From Bolinopsis microptera (Eukaryota > Ctenophora > Tentaculata > Lobata > Bolinopsidae): a stretch of DNA of 64,000 nt. The notes below the pieces were generated by a model. The model was not told the origin of the DNA. It was given only the letters and a program-made list of their open reading frames with translations, and made no database searches. The position numbers were made by a program, and so were the translations under genes. Each line of letters opens with the position of its first letter. Positions within the stretch are counted from its first letter, which is position 1. The stretch spans positions 11,770,635 to 11,834,634 of the forward strand of contig NC_087079.1 in assembly GCF_026151205.1 (NCBI RefSeq), in the 5' to 3' direction. Positions 42,085 through 54,498 of this stretch are shown here, piece after piece.

Positions 42085-42797
42085 GTTGCACACTCTTATC
42101 TTCTTAGTGTTTTATCAAGACGTGTTAGTTGCTCTTATCTTCTTAGTGTTTTATCAAGACGTGTTAGTTGCTCTTATCTTCTTAGTGTTTTATCAAGATG
42201 TGTTAGTTGCTCTTATCTTCTTAGTGTTTCATCAAGAGTCCAAGACGTGTTAGTTGCTCTTATCTTCTTAGTGTTTTATCAAGACGTGTTAGTTGCTCTT
42301 ATCTTCTTAGTGTTTTATCAAGATGTGTTAGTTGCTCTTATCTTCTTAGTGTTTTATCAAGACTTGTTAGTTGCTCTTATCTTCTTAGTGTTTTATCAAG
42401 ACTTGTTAGTTGCTCTTATCTTCTTAGTGTTTCATCAAGAGTCCAAGACGTGTTAGTTGCTCTTATCTTCTTAGTGTTTCATCAAGACTTGTTAGTTGCT
42501 CTTATCTTCTTAGTGTTTCATCAAGACGTGTTAGTTGCTCTTATCTTCTTAGTGTTTCATCAAGACTTGTTAGTTGCTCTTATCTTCTTAGTGTTTTATC
42601 AAGACGTGTTAGTTGCTCTTATCTTCTTAGTGTTTTATCAAGACGTGTTAGTTGCTCTTATCTTCTTAGTGTTTTATCAAGACGTGTTAGTTGCTCTTAT
42701 CTTCTTAGTGTTTCATCAAGACGTGTTGGTTGCTCTTATCTTCTTAGTGTTTTATCAAGACGTGTTAGTTGCTCTTATCTTCTTAGTGTTTTATCAA
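42085..42797 (+). repeat. 39-bp array (about 18 copies) with an open frame
   Basis: The unit TTGCTCTTATCTTCTTAGTG plus TTTTATCAAGACGTGTTAG is 39 bp, so one frame repeats a 13-residue hydrophobic peptide (LVALIFLVFYQDV). Two units carry an extra 10 bp (AGTCCAAGAC) that break the frame at about 42235 and 42440. Three overlapping ORFs result; there is no start context or flanking domain to suggest a real protein. The unit also resembles a 3' splice site (pyrimidine run then TTAG). Confidence 0.92.
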
Positions 42798-42939
42798 ATG
42801 TTAGTTTCAACAGCTGTTAATTATCCTGGGATAGTATCCTTGAGTTCATGAGTTGCTTACCTGAGGCTGAACTGTGTTTTCGTACTCTGCTATTCACTCA
42901 AACATATCGGTTTAGAGTTTTCTCTTCGAAAATCATGTT

Positions 42940-42971
42940 ATTTCAGAGAAATAACACGATTTCTCTGAAAT
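42940..42971. repeat. Short inverted repeat (13-bp arms)
   Basis: ATTTCAGAGAAAT and ATTTCTCTGAAAT separated by six bases. Confidence 0.8.
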
Positions 42972-43291
42972 CGTTTTTTATAGTTCCTGGTCGATCAGTT
43001 AACTTTAAGGTGACGATTGCCTTGTTCTTCTGTTTTGTGTACCGCACAACTCAGCTCTACTTTAATCCCCTAAGTCACAAGTTGAAGCGAGGATAAAAAC
43101 ATATGTTGTTGCTCTTGAGGGATACGGAAGTGTTTGTTCTTTTATTGGTTCTGAACCTAGTTTAATCGATTTCTCGCAGGGAGCTGCAAGCGTTCCACGA
43201 CACAAATTGTGGATCACCTCTAAACTCAGCCGAACACGAAATAATACTATTAAAGTAAACAAATGTGCCTCCCCTCCCCACTAGAACGCAC

Positions 43292-43474
43292 GGTTCTTTT
43301 GCGATAGTGTAAACGCGACAACTACCGCTGGATGGCGACAACTAGCGCTGGCTTGCGCTAGTAGTATTTATCGCAAATTTATATTTTGCGCTGGCCAGCG
43401 CTAGTTGTCGCCATCCAGCGCTATAAAACTACTTTTTATTATAGTTGTCGCGTTTACGCTATCGCAAAAGAACC
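43292..43474. mobile_element. 183-bp MITE with 8-bp target duplication
   Basis: Termini GGTTCTTTTGCGATAG and CTATCGCAAAAGAACC, flanked by an exact GAACGCAC (43284-43291, 43475-43482). The arms continue as GTGTAAACGCGACAACTA and GGATGGCGACAACTAGCGC, making most of the element a hairpin. The 8-bp duplication fits hAT, P or Merlin; the terminus does not decide which. Confidence 0.92.
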
Positions 43475-44287
43475 GAACGCACATCTATTAGCCTCGGGTA
43501 TCAGCCTGTTTATACTTTGAGTTGCTTTTAGTGGAGGGCTGTTCGAATAGAGACCAGTGGAAGGTGTTTGGAAATCGTATTTTGTTACAATAACCATTGA
43601 ATGATTTATATTTAAATGGTGGCGAAACAATTACTTGTGTGCTTGTTGCTGACGTGCTATTTCTATCTTCAGGGTCGTTACACTTTGCTTTTGAAACTAC
43701 ACTCTGCTTCTAGAGTAAGTTAACTTCTGCCGTCTATCAATAGATTTTATATTTTATTGGAAGTTAAAACTATTTCAATTAAGAATTGTGAACCGTCCTG
43801 CTTATGATAATGATGCATCGTTGATCGGAGAATATAAAAGTCAAAAATTTAAACTTCATTTCATAATTTTGTTTCAATTGAGAACTGTTTTCATCATTAA
43901 AGAGAGCTGTTCCCATCTTTACATGGACACACGATTTTAATTACCCTGTTGTGGACCCTTTCGTTCCAACTGAATAAAGTGCTGCTTTTTCTGTAATACT
44001 AATAGTAAGTTATATAATACTATTTCTGACTCTGTAGTCGATTACTCACTAAAAACTATTAAATGAACTCTTGGCAGAAAAATATGCACTCAGATGTTAA
44101 AATTTGACCAATATTCAGAGCTATCTCTTGTAGCGTGATGCACTACTGGGCCGCGCCGCGCATCAAATAATGTTTCTCGCAACCACAGTAGATCGGCGAG
44201 ATGCATCACTGGTCCACTTTGCCACGCCGAGCTGCGAAGGATTGACATCGTGAATCAAAACTATCTCCTTATTGAAGTTAATAATCA

Positions 44288-44447
44288 GGGATCGTTCACA
44301 TATTACGTAATCACTTTTTGGACAATTTTTACCCCCCCCCCCCCTCCGTAATCAGTTTAACACATAGCTATTGTGTCAAAATTACAGTAGCGTAATCATT
44401 TGGAACCCCCCCCTCCTCGGCTGATTACGTAATATGTGAACGACCCC
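44288..44447. mobile_element. GGGATCGTTCACA MITE (160 bp)
   Basis: Inverted ends GGGATCGTTCACATATTACG and CGTAATATGTGAACGACCCC, flanked by TCA on both sides (44285-44287, 44448-44450). A C-run is at 44332-44344. A 3-bp duplication would suit PIF/Harbinger; a decayed relative is at 27413. Confidence 0.82.
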
Positions 44448-44803
44448 TCAGTACAGCTCATATATATGCTATGTCACTACACTAATTCACTACTTAGTGG
44501 AAGAGCTTGGAGTATAGTATAAATATATATATATTAGTATAATGCTAATAGTAGTGGAATTGTTAATTAGCAAACCTTGTACTAACCCATTTGCAGCATG
44601 TTAGTTATTTTAGCGTTCAGTTGATTGTATTATACTCTTTATTATTTATCAGTACATACTACTATGGGATACTAACCGATTATTCTCGGTTATTCTTCCC
44701 TTGGATCCTTATATTCGTATACATGATCAGTAAATCACTGAGACGAACAGGAAAGTAGGGAGTGGCCTATAGTTTATTTGTATTGCATAATTATCTATAG
44801 TAT

Positions 44804-44840
44804 AGATAAGGGATCTGATTCTATACCAGATCCCTTATCT
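44804..44840. repeat. Short inverted repeat (14-bp arms)
   Basis: AGATAAGGGATCTG and CAGATCCCTTATCT separated by nine bases. Confidence 0.85.
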
Positions 44841-45235
44841 CCTTTAGAGGCAACTACTTTAGAGGGTAACTGCATTTAAATGCGCTTCTCTTAATAGTAT
44901 TAGTATTAGTACAACCCCCCTCTCAGTCTCCTGTATTAGTATTCATTACCGCTCAGCTATTTCATGAGCGTCATATATTCCAATTAGTGAGTCTGACCTC
45001 ATGTGCACCGTGTTAATATTCAGAACGGCGTTTAAACAGAGTATAGCTGGCTCTCTGGAGGGTACAGCGGGCTTTCTGAAGACAATACCTTTCACTACAA
45101 TATTAATATATTACCACTCTTCTTGAATTTGACCTTGAATCGCAAAATAACACTGAACAGGTATCAATTAACTGAAGGTATAATAAAGAATAATCATCTT
45201 TCACATATTACGTAATATACATATATATATATATA

Positions 45236-45543
45236 TCTCTTTTATAATTCAAAAGATTATTTCTGTCTGTATGTATGTCTGTGTGTACGATCGCCCACGT
45301 GCAAATTAGACGAGAAACCGGAATTTGCATAGTAACCATGGTAACGAGGGTTATTACACGCACGTGCAGAGATTTGCGAGCGCCATCTTGATCGGTTTGT
45401 GGTAATTACGCTGTGTTCAGTGCGAGCTACATTTCATTGGCTGTATCTTCGGTTGTGACGATTGACGGATATTTTTTGATGCGATAAAAACTGACTACCA
45501 AAGAATACTACTAGCTTCCTCCCTATGACCACGGGCTTTCTAG
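45236..45543 (+). mobile_element. Possible short Helitron of a second family
   Basis: The 5' end is A|TCTCTTTTATAATTC followed by TGTCTGTATG repeats. The 3' end is CACGGGCTTTCTAG|T. These fit the A|TC...CTAG|T rule, but the terminal hairpin is weak. A minus-strand terminus GCGGGTTTCTAG|T at about 60460 may be a relative. Confidence 0.45.
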
Positions 45544-46030
45544 TATATATATATACATAACATAAGCAATTATTTGGCCGTTTTAGACCCCATACGTTAG
45601 CCACTCTACGCATAGCTATTGTGTAGAAATTACACTAGCTCTTTTCCATCTCCCCACTTGTAGCTTGTATCTGTCCACTAAATGACAGGCTCAGTTGTAG
45701 CTTGTAACTGGTAACTATGTTAACTGTCACATTGTCGCGTGCATGTGTGAGACTGGATACATTGAGTGGGATGAGTATACACAGTATCTCACTATTAGCT
45801 GGGGTGAGGGTCTCCAGGATTAATAGCTGGCAAATTGAATAAATTAATTAAACGCGCAACATTTGGTTTCTCTCTGACTTATAAATCGAATAAGTGTATG
45901 TTTGTAGTTGTATTCGTGCGATGTACTATAAGTTATAACCAATCACCAGTCGGAATAATGGGAGTATAAATATAATTTTAAAAATAATATTCAAAAATTA
46001 ATGACCGATCAAGAAGTCGCATCAAGTGTT

Positions 46031-46250
<220 letters not shown>

Positions 46251-46408
46251 TTCTCATCTTGAAGTGATCTGTCTAACTCAAACTGCTAAAATCTAAAAAT
46301 AGAGCGAGTTTAAGAGGCTGTCTCATTAACGTTAGCTCCTCAGCCCGGCATGTTGACAATCTCATTTAGCTTTGGTTTGTACTACATCGCAGTTTGAATA
46401 TGGAAAAT

Positions 46409-46443
46409 ATAACTTTCACATCACACTGTGATGTGAAAGTTAT
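46409..46443. repeat. 35-bp inverted repeat
   Basis: ATAACTTTCACATCACA and its complement form a near-spacerless palindrome. Confidence 0.9.
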
Positions 46444-46471
46444 TTGGCAATTTTCCAAATAATGCAATAGT

Positions 46472-46549
46472 TGCTGCCTGCGATGGTTGCTGCATGCGAT
46501 GGTTGCTGCCTGCGATGGTTGCTGCCGGCAATGGTTGCTGCCTGCAACT
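46472..46549. repeat. 16-bp tandem repeat, about five copies
   Basis: GTTGCTGCCTGCGATG repeated with single-base changes. Confidence 0.85.
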
Positions 46550-49329
46550 GTAAATTCCCTTCGTTCAATTCTAAACCCAGTTTAGAGGTTCGAAACATAG
46601 GGTGAAAGACATCTGTTTGTTCGTTATGCTATCTAGAGTCAAGGAAGTTGATAGAATATAAATTGTAAAATGGTTTGAATTCTTAATCAGTTACTACACT
46701 GAGGTAATAAGATGGAACTGCAGACTTCTTACATAATACTTATCCTGACAATTCTCCATCTGATTAACCACAATTTGTCTATAAATTTCTATTATTACAT
46801 GCCTCTGTCTAAATGTTTCAACAAACTGTGCTTAATCAAAATTAGTTTTACCGCAGTCTTCTCCACCATTTTGACATCGCTAATTGTCTTTTCGAAATGT
46901 ACTAACTTAGCCTGCCCCATTTTTGTTCTGAACGTTTTCAATCGTTATTTTAGCTTGCTTAGTTGGTGGAGTCTGATTAGGAAGCTAGTACTGATGGATA
47001 AGGTGCTAAGACTAAGGGAGACTGACAGAGGTAACATGTTCATTGTACAACTCTCACCCCCTGTACAACCCCCACCCCTGGACATTGGACAACCCCCACC
47101 CCTGTAGCATGTCAAGAAAACAACAAATTTCAAGAAAACAACAAATTTTTTATTTAAATCAATTATAGCAACAATTTGAAAAACTTTAAAGTTCTTCTAT
47201 TACCATGGAATATACTACGGGTATGGTGACTTGGGCTATTGAGTTGTTAAGTAGATTAAGATTAGTAAACCTGCACTTGCATTATATTTATAAAAACTAG
47301 AAATTAGGCTTCACGGTAAAGTGGAGAAGCAGGCTGATCTTGGAGAGAGCAGACCGTAAAGTTTACGCACCCACCAGGGCTACCTACCTACCCCAGTTGT
47401 TCTTTTTGGTTTATCAGCTTGTACTGTTATATTTATGGACTCCAAGTCACCACACTAAGAAGGAGTATGTAAAAAAAAATAATAAGTTAAGTTAATATCA
47501 TCATATCAGTTTAAAACAGTTAAAGTTAAGTTGAGGATTGAATTTCCTAGTTAAAATAAAGGTTCAAACGTTTGGGAATATAATAATGTTGGTATTTGTA
47601 TCTGCTGCAGCAATAATATCGATATGTCATTTGTCTAGAAAATTTTGGCCACTTCAATAGATATTGGGTCGGCAATTTTGTGAGTGAGTGATGAACTGGT
47701 TTGGTCTGTGACTGAGTGAGGGGCGATGTGAAAGTTGTGGTAAGTCCAGGTGTTATTATTGTTGATGGATTGAGATCCCAAGATGATACTTTTACAGCGT
47801 AATTTAACCAGAGATACAGAAGTAGTGAAGATTTCCCCATTCTCATTTAGAATCCGTTTATGTATGCTATTCCACAATTTGGAGGCTATATAAAGAAACC
47901 CCCACCCCCTGTACAGTGTACAACCCCCCCCCCCCCCTTGTACAGCCCCCTGTAGAATGTAGATACCTAAATTAGCTCCTTATAATGTGTATACTATTAC
48001 TGTATAAGTTCTTATAATTCCTATTTTCTTGTTGAGAATGATATACCGTGATAATTTCTGGATTAACAAATTAGAGACTAGTGATTTAGGCTGCTGACCT
48101 GGCTGCTGACATGGCTGCTGCCTGCTGATTAGGCTGCTGATTAGGCTGCTGATTAGTACAAAACCACCACGCTACTGACATAGTTAGTCTTTAATAGTTA
48201 GTCTATATTAATGACTTTATAGCCAATGATTAGCTCTAGGCTAATTACTGGGCCCTGGTTCGGTAAGTAATTAGTAACGAAATCTTCGTGATTACGGTAG
48301 GCAGATCCAGTCATTTTTCTTTTAAAAAACCAGTTTATTCTAATTATGTCGGACCGCACAAAACATCTCTTCTATACAAAACAACATCAAACATTTCGTA
48401 TGATAATTTAGTGAGCGCTATATTGACAGCTTCCCGCTGAAATACCTGCGTTCGTTTGTTTAGTTCTTCTCTTTCTCTACCTTTGTAAAATGCAGTATAA
48501 CGAGCTTTTAAAAATACTACATATTAGTTTTACTTTACCTACCACTAATTAACTAAAATATATAAACTAAAGTATAACTAAAATATAATAACAATTTGAA
48601 AAGTTTTAGAAAGTTCAGAGTCTTATAAAATTTTAAATGATAAAATATAATGATACAAAAACTATTATAACGATTTGGTTCACTTTGATTCACCTTGGTT
48701 CACTTTGGTTGAACACTTTAGTTCAACATTTTCTACTCGATCTGAACACTATTTCCGTTTTGAATATTATTAGCACAAATAACACGTCACTATTATAAAT
48801 ACTGTTACTAGTATTAGTACTACTACTAGTACTACTACTTGTATATTATAATATTAGCCTATTTAATAAATATGGTTTCATGTACTCTGTAGCAGACAAA
48901 GTTTAATTCAGGTGGAATATATCTTGTTATCATTATTATATTTCAATAACGAGACAGAATTAAAAATTAATTATAACCGCACATCATATGACAAGCACAC
49001 TATAACAGACTTGCTAAGTAGATTGTTGTATTAATAAAGCACGTTAATTTGTAAATATTAAGCTATCATTAAAAGCTTTAAGTTTTAACGTAAAGACGGA
49101 CAAACGCCATTTCTGTGAAAATTGATATGCTGGAAGCTTGTTATAAGTTTGGGTAGTCTTTTTACCCTTTTTATCCTTCCAAAAAATGAAAGTGATATAA
49201 TTCTGGCAGTTTTTCTGGCAGTTTTACTCATATTGCTTTAGAATGTGTGCTTTTGTTGCACATATGAATTTGATTACTTCATTTTGTTGACAGGAATATT
49301 TAGTCATACAATAACTATATTGTATTGTA
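46550..49329. other. No gene recognised
   Basis: A 131-codon plus-strand frame (46712-47107) is AT-rich, hydrophobic by composition and ends in a CCACCCCTG repeat. Minus-strand frames at 47547-47877 overlap in two phases and show no domain. CCCCCACCCC / TGTACA words recur at 47056-47105 and 47897-47950. CTGCTGATTAGG is repeated three times at about 48120-48155. Confidence 0.4.
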
Positions 49330-50083
49330 CTAGTGTAACCCGGCCTTCGGCCGGGATTTCACTGCCGCAGTTAAAAAGGGTAGGAGTAATTACCCGCTGA
49401 GTCAAAACCCGCATTAGGTGACCCAATAGTTTCTTAAACAATAGTCTCATAATCAGTTATTTCTTGTTGATAATTAAGTCATTATTAGCCATGAGGCACC
49501 ATATTCCATGATCATAGGGTCTGAACACCGACTATTACACCTCATGAGTCCTCATCACTCCCGTCTTGAACCGCTTTCCATTTTTATTTAAATCGTTATA
49601 GAAATTAACCCTTGTTAACTCCGCACCACACCCGCCTATTATATTTGAAAACAGGCGTAACATTGTCGTATGAACTCTCTCTCTCTCTCTCTCTCTGCAG
49701 TCCAAACAGACCCCAAACACTAACAGTCCCCCCTCCCCTAATAAGTTTATGGTATAACATTACAGCGAATCTTCCCGGGCTAACCCAATTATGACGCTAC
49801 TTAAATGCAGCTACATATCATACAGTAATGAGAAAGAGAGAGCAAGCCCCGTAACTCTTGCCGTTCTGCTCAAGCTATTTTATGTAACATTTGTAGTACA
49901 AAACCATCAATTAAACCACTTACCACCCGCCGATTTAAAAAAAATTACCATTTGACTTCCTCATAGTTTTGTCGGCACTATACCGAAAAAAACGGCCCCG
50001 TAACTCTTACCGTTTTCTTGATTAAGCCGCTCGGAAATTACACACGCACAGACACACACACATCTTGGCCTTATTACTATTAG
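49330..50083 (-). mobile_element. Non-autonomous Helitron copy B, best-kept 3' end
   Basis: On the minus strand the element ends with a perfect 17-nt hairpin CCCGGCCGAAGGCCGGG, then TTACACTAG|T at 49330. This is the Helitron layout of hairpin, short spacer, CTRR, T target. The 5' side near 50083 has GATGTGTGTGTGTCTGTG, followed by the family body (AAAACGGTAAGAGTTACGGG) and regions matching 8150-8515 in copy A. No Rep/helicase is encoded. Confidence 0.85.
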
Positions 50084-51084
50084 TATAGATTGTATCAGAT
50101 GCCATCGTGGCCTGGAGTAGGTGGTCTCCTGCACCTTTCCCTCTATAACCCTACCGTTCTAGGGCTATATAGTATATAATATATATACAATATACATACT
50201 CTTCAATACAACAGTGATCTTTTTATCGGGTAGTAATTGCTCAGACTGTATTATCTTCTTTTGTTAATTGTTCACTTCTGGAGAATTACCGATAATGAGT
50301 GTCTATGCTGTGGTCGTGGTTGCCACAGCGTACTGGTTACTCTAGTGGCAGGGGTAGTTGGTTGCCATTTATCTCCATTACAGACGTCTGATCGCTCATC
50401 ACAGCAAATACCTATTTATATTCAGCTCTGTTACATAATACTGCTACTAATTACTACTATACTACTACTACCTTTGTACTTCCATTCTATTGGCTGATAA
50501 GCAAGCGAGTTCGCCAGTAAACCTGCCTACAAAAGTATTTGGTAAGACTTTTAACTGCTTCTAGCGTGGCACTAGCGGAGAGTAATAGGTAGATTTAATA
50601 TTATTACTACTGCATCTCTTACTCCTACCCTTCTATACACTCTAGCGTAGTAGTACAGCAAGGTGTCATAATTATTGGCGCGTAGACAATTTGTGTGAAA
50701 TTTTAGCTTACCCAAGCTTTTAGAAACTATCATTACTTGACTTTTGAGGGTCAGTTTCCTATGCAGTCTTGATCATTCGAGAGATAATCCTTCATACTAC
50801 AGTTCAGTCTAAAAACGAAGTCCGAAAGAAGGTAAATTTCGTCGATAATCAAGACGAAAGAGAAACATTTTGATTATTGGACTTGAAGCCTTCGGCTGCT
50901 TCCCCTGAATTCTGGGATGCGTCCGTTAAGGGAGACAGACAGCTTTTATAAAAGCTATAGTTTTTTATATGTTTCGCTATCGCCTGAAAAGCTGTGCACT
51001 TTAGTCTATACTTATAGAATAATTTCAGAAAAAATCCACTGAAAAATAATTACACATAAATCCCTCACTCCTTCATAGTAGTAT
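50084..51084. other. No gene recognised
   Basis: The 86-codon frame at 50237-50497 is Leu-rich with no domain. Nothing else stands out. Confidence 0.4.
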
Positions 51085-51300
51085 AGACCCTTCTACATAA
51101 TCTAGTGTAGTAGTAGTATAGACCCTTGAACTACATAATCTAGTGTAGTAGTAGTATAGACCCTTCTATATAATCTAGTGTAGTAGTAGTATAGACCCTT
51201 CTATATAATCCAGTCTAGTAGTAGTATAGACCCTTCTATTTAATCTAGTCTAGTAGTAGTGTAGACCCTTCTACATAATCTAGTGTAGTAGTAGTGTAGA
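51085..51300. repeat. 35-bp tandem repeat, about six copies
   Basis: Unit ATAATCTAGTGTAGTAGTAG plus TATAGACCCTTCTAT, with one longer unit (extra GAACTAC) near 51130. Confidence 0.88.
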
Positions 51301-51599
51301 TGGTATTTAGTTTTGTTTGTTGTCTTTTCCCCTTAAGACAGGCTAAGTCGGCACAGCTGTACACCTCTTAGTACACACAATTTTGTTAGCAAAAATTACA
51401 AAAGCGATTTTACGTTACACCTACAATATAAATTTGTCGACGTATTTCACACTAAGTCTCCACTATGGGTTCTGGAGCATGAAATGATGAAGTGCCAGGA
51501 AATCCAGTAACTAATTAAGTAATTAAACTATTAGCAGGTACCCACCAGGTAACCCTCAGTGCTGTAATCTCGTAATTACTCTGTATTTTGTCCGGGTCC

Positions 51600-51821
51600 T
51601 TAGTCTGCGAGTGATCGGCGGCATTCACTAGCTCTATATAGCCTCACTTTATTAGCGTGTATAGAGTTGGTACAGTTACCGCTGATATTCGGCCAACTGC
51701 AGTTGTATGGAAATTTGTTTAAACTGTGTTCGTGGACTAAAGATGATCCTGCCTCATTTACAACGGACTCCTCTTCATTGGCCGATATAATAGTTAATAG
51801 CACTATGTTTACAGTATGCAC
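51600..51821 (-). CDS. Possible short secreted protein or first exon
   Basis: A 73-codon frame with an N-terminal hydrophobic segment like a signal peptide (MHTVNIVLLTIISA) and a mature part with three N-glycosylation sequons close together (NCSWPNISGNCT) and a third Cys near the end. That pattern suits an extracellular segment. An internal AAA|GTGAGG could be a donor. No family recognised and no further exon found. Confidence 0.35.
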   Translation of the reverse strand: MHTVNIVLLTIISANEEESVVNEAGSSLVHEHSLNKFPYNCSWPNISGNCTNSIHANKVRLYRASECRRSLAD

Positions 51822-51950
51822 TGAAGGGGTATCCTAGGAAGTTTCTTGAACTTTTAACAGGTACCCCTCCTCATTTAACCCTCAATTAAGTTTCCTATCA
51901 TTCGGTTGAGTCGACCGTTGAGATCGCATAGATCCTTAGCTACTCCCTAG

Positions 51951-52020
51951 ACTAGGTGACACTGGGATTCGAACCCTGAACCTTCTGCGCAGAAGGCGGA
52001 TGCTCTAACCGCTAGGCTAG
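51951..52020 (-). other. tRNA-like sequence (tRNA-derived relic)
   Basis: On the minus strand there is a tRNA-like D-arm region with A-box-like TAGCGGTTAGAGC, a 16-nt hairpin CCTTCTGCGCAGAAGG where the anticodon arm should be, and an exact B box GGTTCGAATCC in a T-arm. The 5' acceptor half does not pair with the 3' half, and the anticodon loop does not have seven bases, so a working tRNA is unlikely. A tRNA pseudogene or a SINE head is more likely. Confidence 0.65.
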
Positions 52021-53455
52021 ATATGAATCTTTGGAACTGGTCTATGGTCACTGTCTGCAATAATACACACAAGACGTCACTCTGAGCTGAATCAGTCATG
52101 CCGTTGTACTGCCGTTTAATTTCGTTCAGTGACCAGGGGTTGTTGATCCAACCTGTGTCGCGTTGATTTGTTTATTTATACAAGGTATAAGAGGCGTCAG
52201 GATAAAGAATAGGACCTCTTAAAGCTATTCACCGAAACTAACTCCTTATTTGCCTGGTAAATTAAAACATTGTATTGGTTAAGAATGCCTCTAGTTACGC
52301 TCTCCGCTGAAATCAAACTTAAAAGTAAAACGGTAAAAAGATTTTACTATTAAGTATTATTGTATATTAGTTGACAGCTACTTACATAGAATCTGCACGC
52401 GTACAGTATCAGGCACACGATGTGTTCTTCTTTTGTCAAAACTATTTCGTGTGATTTTAGTCCTCGATTTTTAGCAGATTCAACTTTTTTAGGAAGAGAA
52501 TCAACATAAAGAAAAGCTGAAGCTTACGCTTCCAAACAAACCAGTTTAACAATTTAGTTAAGCACAACACTAAGTCGAGAGATATGATGTGTAAATAGTT
52601 ATAAGCTATAATAGTATCGTACAAATTTGGATATTTTACCGTTTATTCCATTTATCTGGATTTTTTAATCTGTTATCTTATCTATGTGACGGTGTATGTT
52701 CTGTTATTCAAGTAAATTCATTTTACGTTTTACGTCACGGCAAATATTTTTGATAAAAATTATATTTTGAAATTTTTAAAAATTTAATTATTATTTAATT
52801 AATAAATCAATTAATTATCTAATCCAAAGATTATCAGATAAAAAGTTGTTCTCTTTTATATTTTGAACACATTGGTTCAATCTAGAACCTTCTACGACAT
52901 TCAGAAGTCGTTTTATTAGCGGAGATTCAATGTGGTAAAAAGTGGTAAATATTGGTTTTTCTTTACAAATTTCGAAAATTTTACAAGTCCAAAATATTGT
53001 AAGTGAAAATTTTCAAAATTTTCATAAAAATTAGTTCAATATACGTGGAATGTAATTGTGAACATTTTTTATGAAAATGTATTTTTGAAATATTTGAAAT
53101 TTTATTAATTATTTAATTAATTAATTAAATAATTTATTTTTGAAAAAGTTGTTAAAGAAAAAGTTGTTCTTCTTTGTTTTCTAAACACAATGCTTTAAAC
53201 TAGAATCTTCTAGGATATTCAGAACGTGACTTATTTGCGGAAAACCAAAGTGGTAAAAAGGTGGTAAAAAAGTGGTAACTGTGGATTTTCCTGAAGTCGA
53301 GAATTTTGGGAACTCTCTGGAATGATTCCTGGGACCTGTCCCGACCATATCCCGTTAAAATCGCTTTGTTGCGAATTTTGTCCGACAAAGGCTTAAATTA
53401 GAACGGATTTGACTGTACTATTGCATATCAACAGTTGCTTAAGGGGAGGGGGTTC
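52021..53455. repeat. Diverged duplicated AT-rich blocks, no gene
   Basis: Two blocks of about 250 bp (about 52745-52985 and 53070-53300) share ATTTAATTAATTA, AAGTTGTTCT, a TAGAA(T/C)CTTCTA word and GTGGTAAAAAGTGG. They are an old direct duplication. The block at 52021-52680 shows nothing. Confidence 0.6.
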
Positions 53456-54497
53456 ACCCTGATTTTTTTGTGAAACTTGGTTTCGAGATAGTAGTTGACG
53501 AACAAACTAGGAGTAGGACCGGTGACCGAACTTTTGAGGAGGTCCCGGACCCCAACCGCCAAACGGTGCCCGCGCCCATATTTGGTCCAAATTAGGCCCA
53601 ATTTAGCCAAATACCCTGAACATGCCCAAAATCCAGATTTTAGTGGTCCCCTGAACTCGTATATGAATTTTCATCAAGATTGGACAAAAAATGACTGAGT
53701 TATGAGCCAAAAACCATATGACCATATTTGGGCATACGCACCAAATTTGATCGATTTTGGCCCATAAATTGGTCAAATATCAATATTTTTGAATGAAACC
53801 AACTTTACATGGAAGGTAAGCTTATAGCTACTACACATTCTCTATGAGTCTATAATGGTTGCATTGCAAATTTTGGAATTTGGCCGCCAAATTGTTTTAA
53901 AGGCCTAACTCAAAATTCTGTCGCAAAACTTAAGGTCGAAATGCGATTCTACGTTGATTCTGAAAATTTCATGTAAAAATATTGAAACCCTATTGAGTTC
54001 TATTGTTTTGAGCGAAATCAGTTTTGCAAATATGGGCAATTTTGTTCATTTTTTGCGATTATTTGAACACAGAATCCACAGTTAGGTAGATACTGAGCTG
54101 ATAATCATAGATAATGTGTAGTATAGGCTAACCTTCCATGTAAAGTTGGTTTCATTCAAAAATATTGATATCTGACCAATTTATGGGCCAAAATCGATCA
54201 AATTTGGTGCGTATGCCCTTATGTGGTCATATGGTTTTTGGCTCATAACTCAGTCATTTTTTGTCCAATCTTGATGAAAATTCATATACGAGTTCAGGGG
54301 ACCACTAAAATCTGGATTTTGGGCATGTTCAGGGTATTTGGCTAAATTGGGCCTAATTTGGACCAAATATGGGCGTGGCTGCCCCGCGGGCACGGTTTGG
54401 CGGTTGGGGTCCGGGACCCCCTCAAATTTTCGGTCACTGGTCTTAGTTTGTTGGTCAACTGCTATCTCAAAACCAAGTTTCACAAAAAAATCAGGGT
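53456..54497. mobile_element. Fold-back element with about 390-bp arms
   Basis: The arms start ACCCTGATTTTTTTGTGAAA on both ends and run through GACCGGTGACCGAACTTTTG, CCCATATTTGGTCC and CCAACTTTACATGGAAGG to about 53845 and 54100; the spacer is about 255 bp. Both arms contain the same open frame (ending HQDWTKND), a consequence of the inversion. A CATATCAACAGT-GCTTAA word lies on both outer sides (53424, 54499) in direct orientation; on the right it has grown into a 26-bp array. Confidence 0.9.
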
Positions 54498-54498
54498 A

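Noticed and set aside
46712-47107. 131-codon hydrophobic ORF
   Set aside because: AT-driven composition, ends in a CCACCCC repeat, no domain, no upstream promoter signal.
51951-52020. Functional tRNA gene call
   Set aside because: Acceptor stem halves do not pair and the anticodon loop length is wrong.
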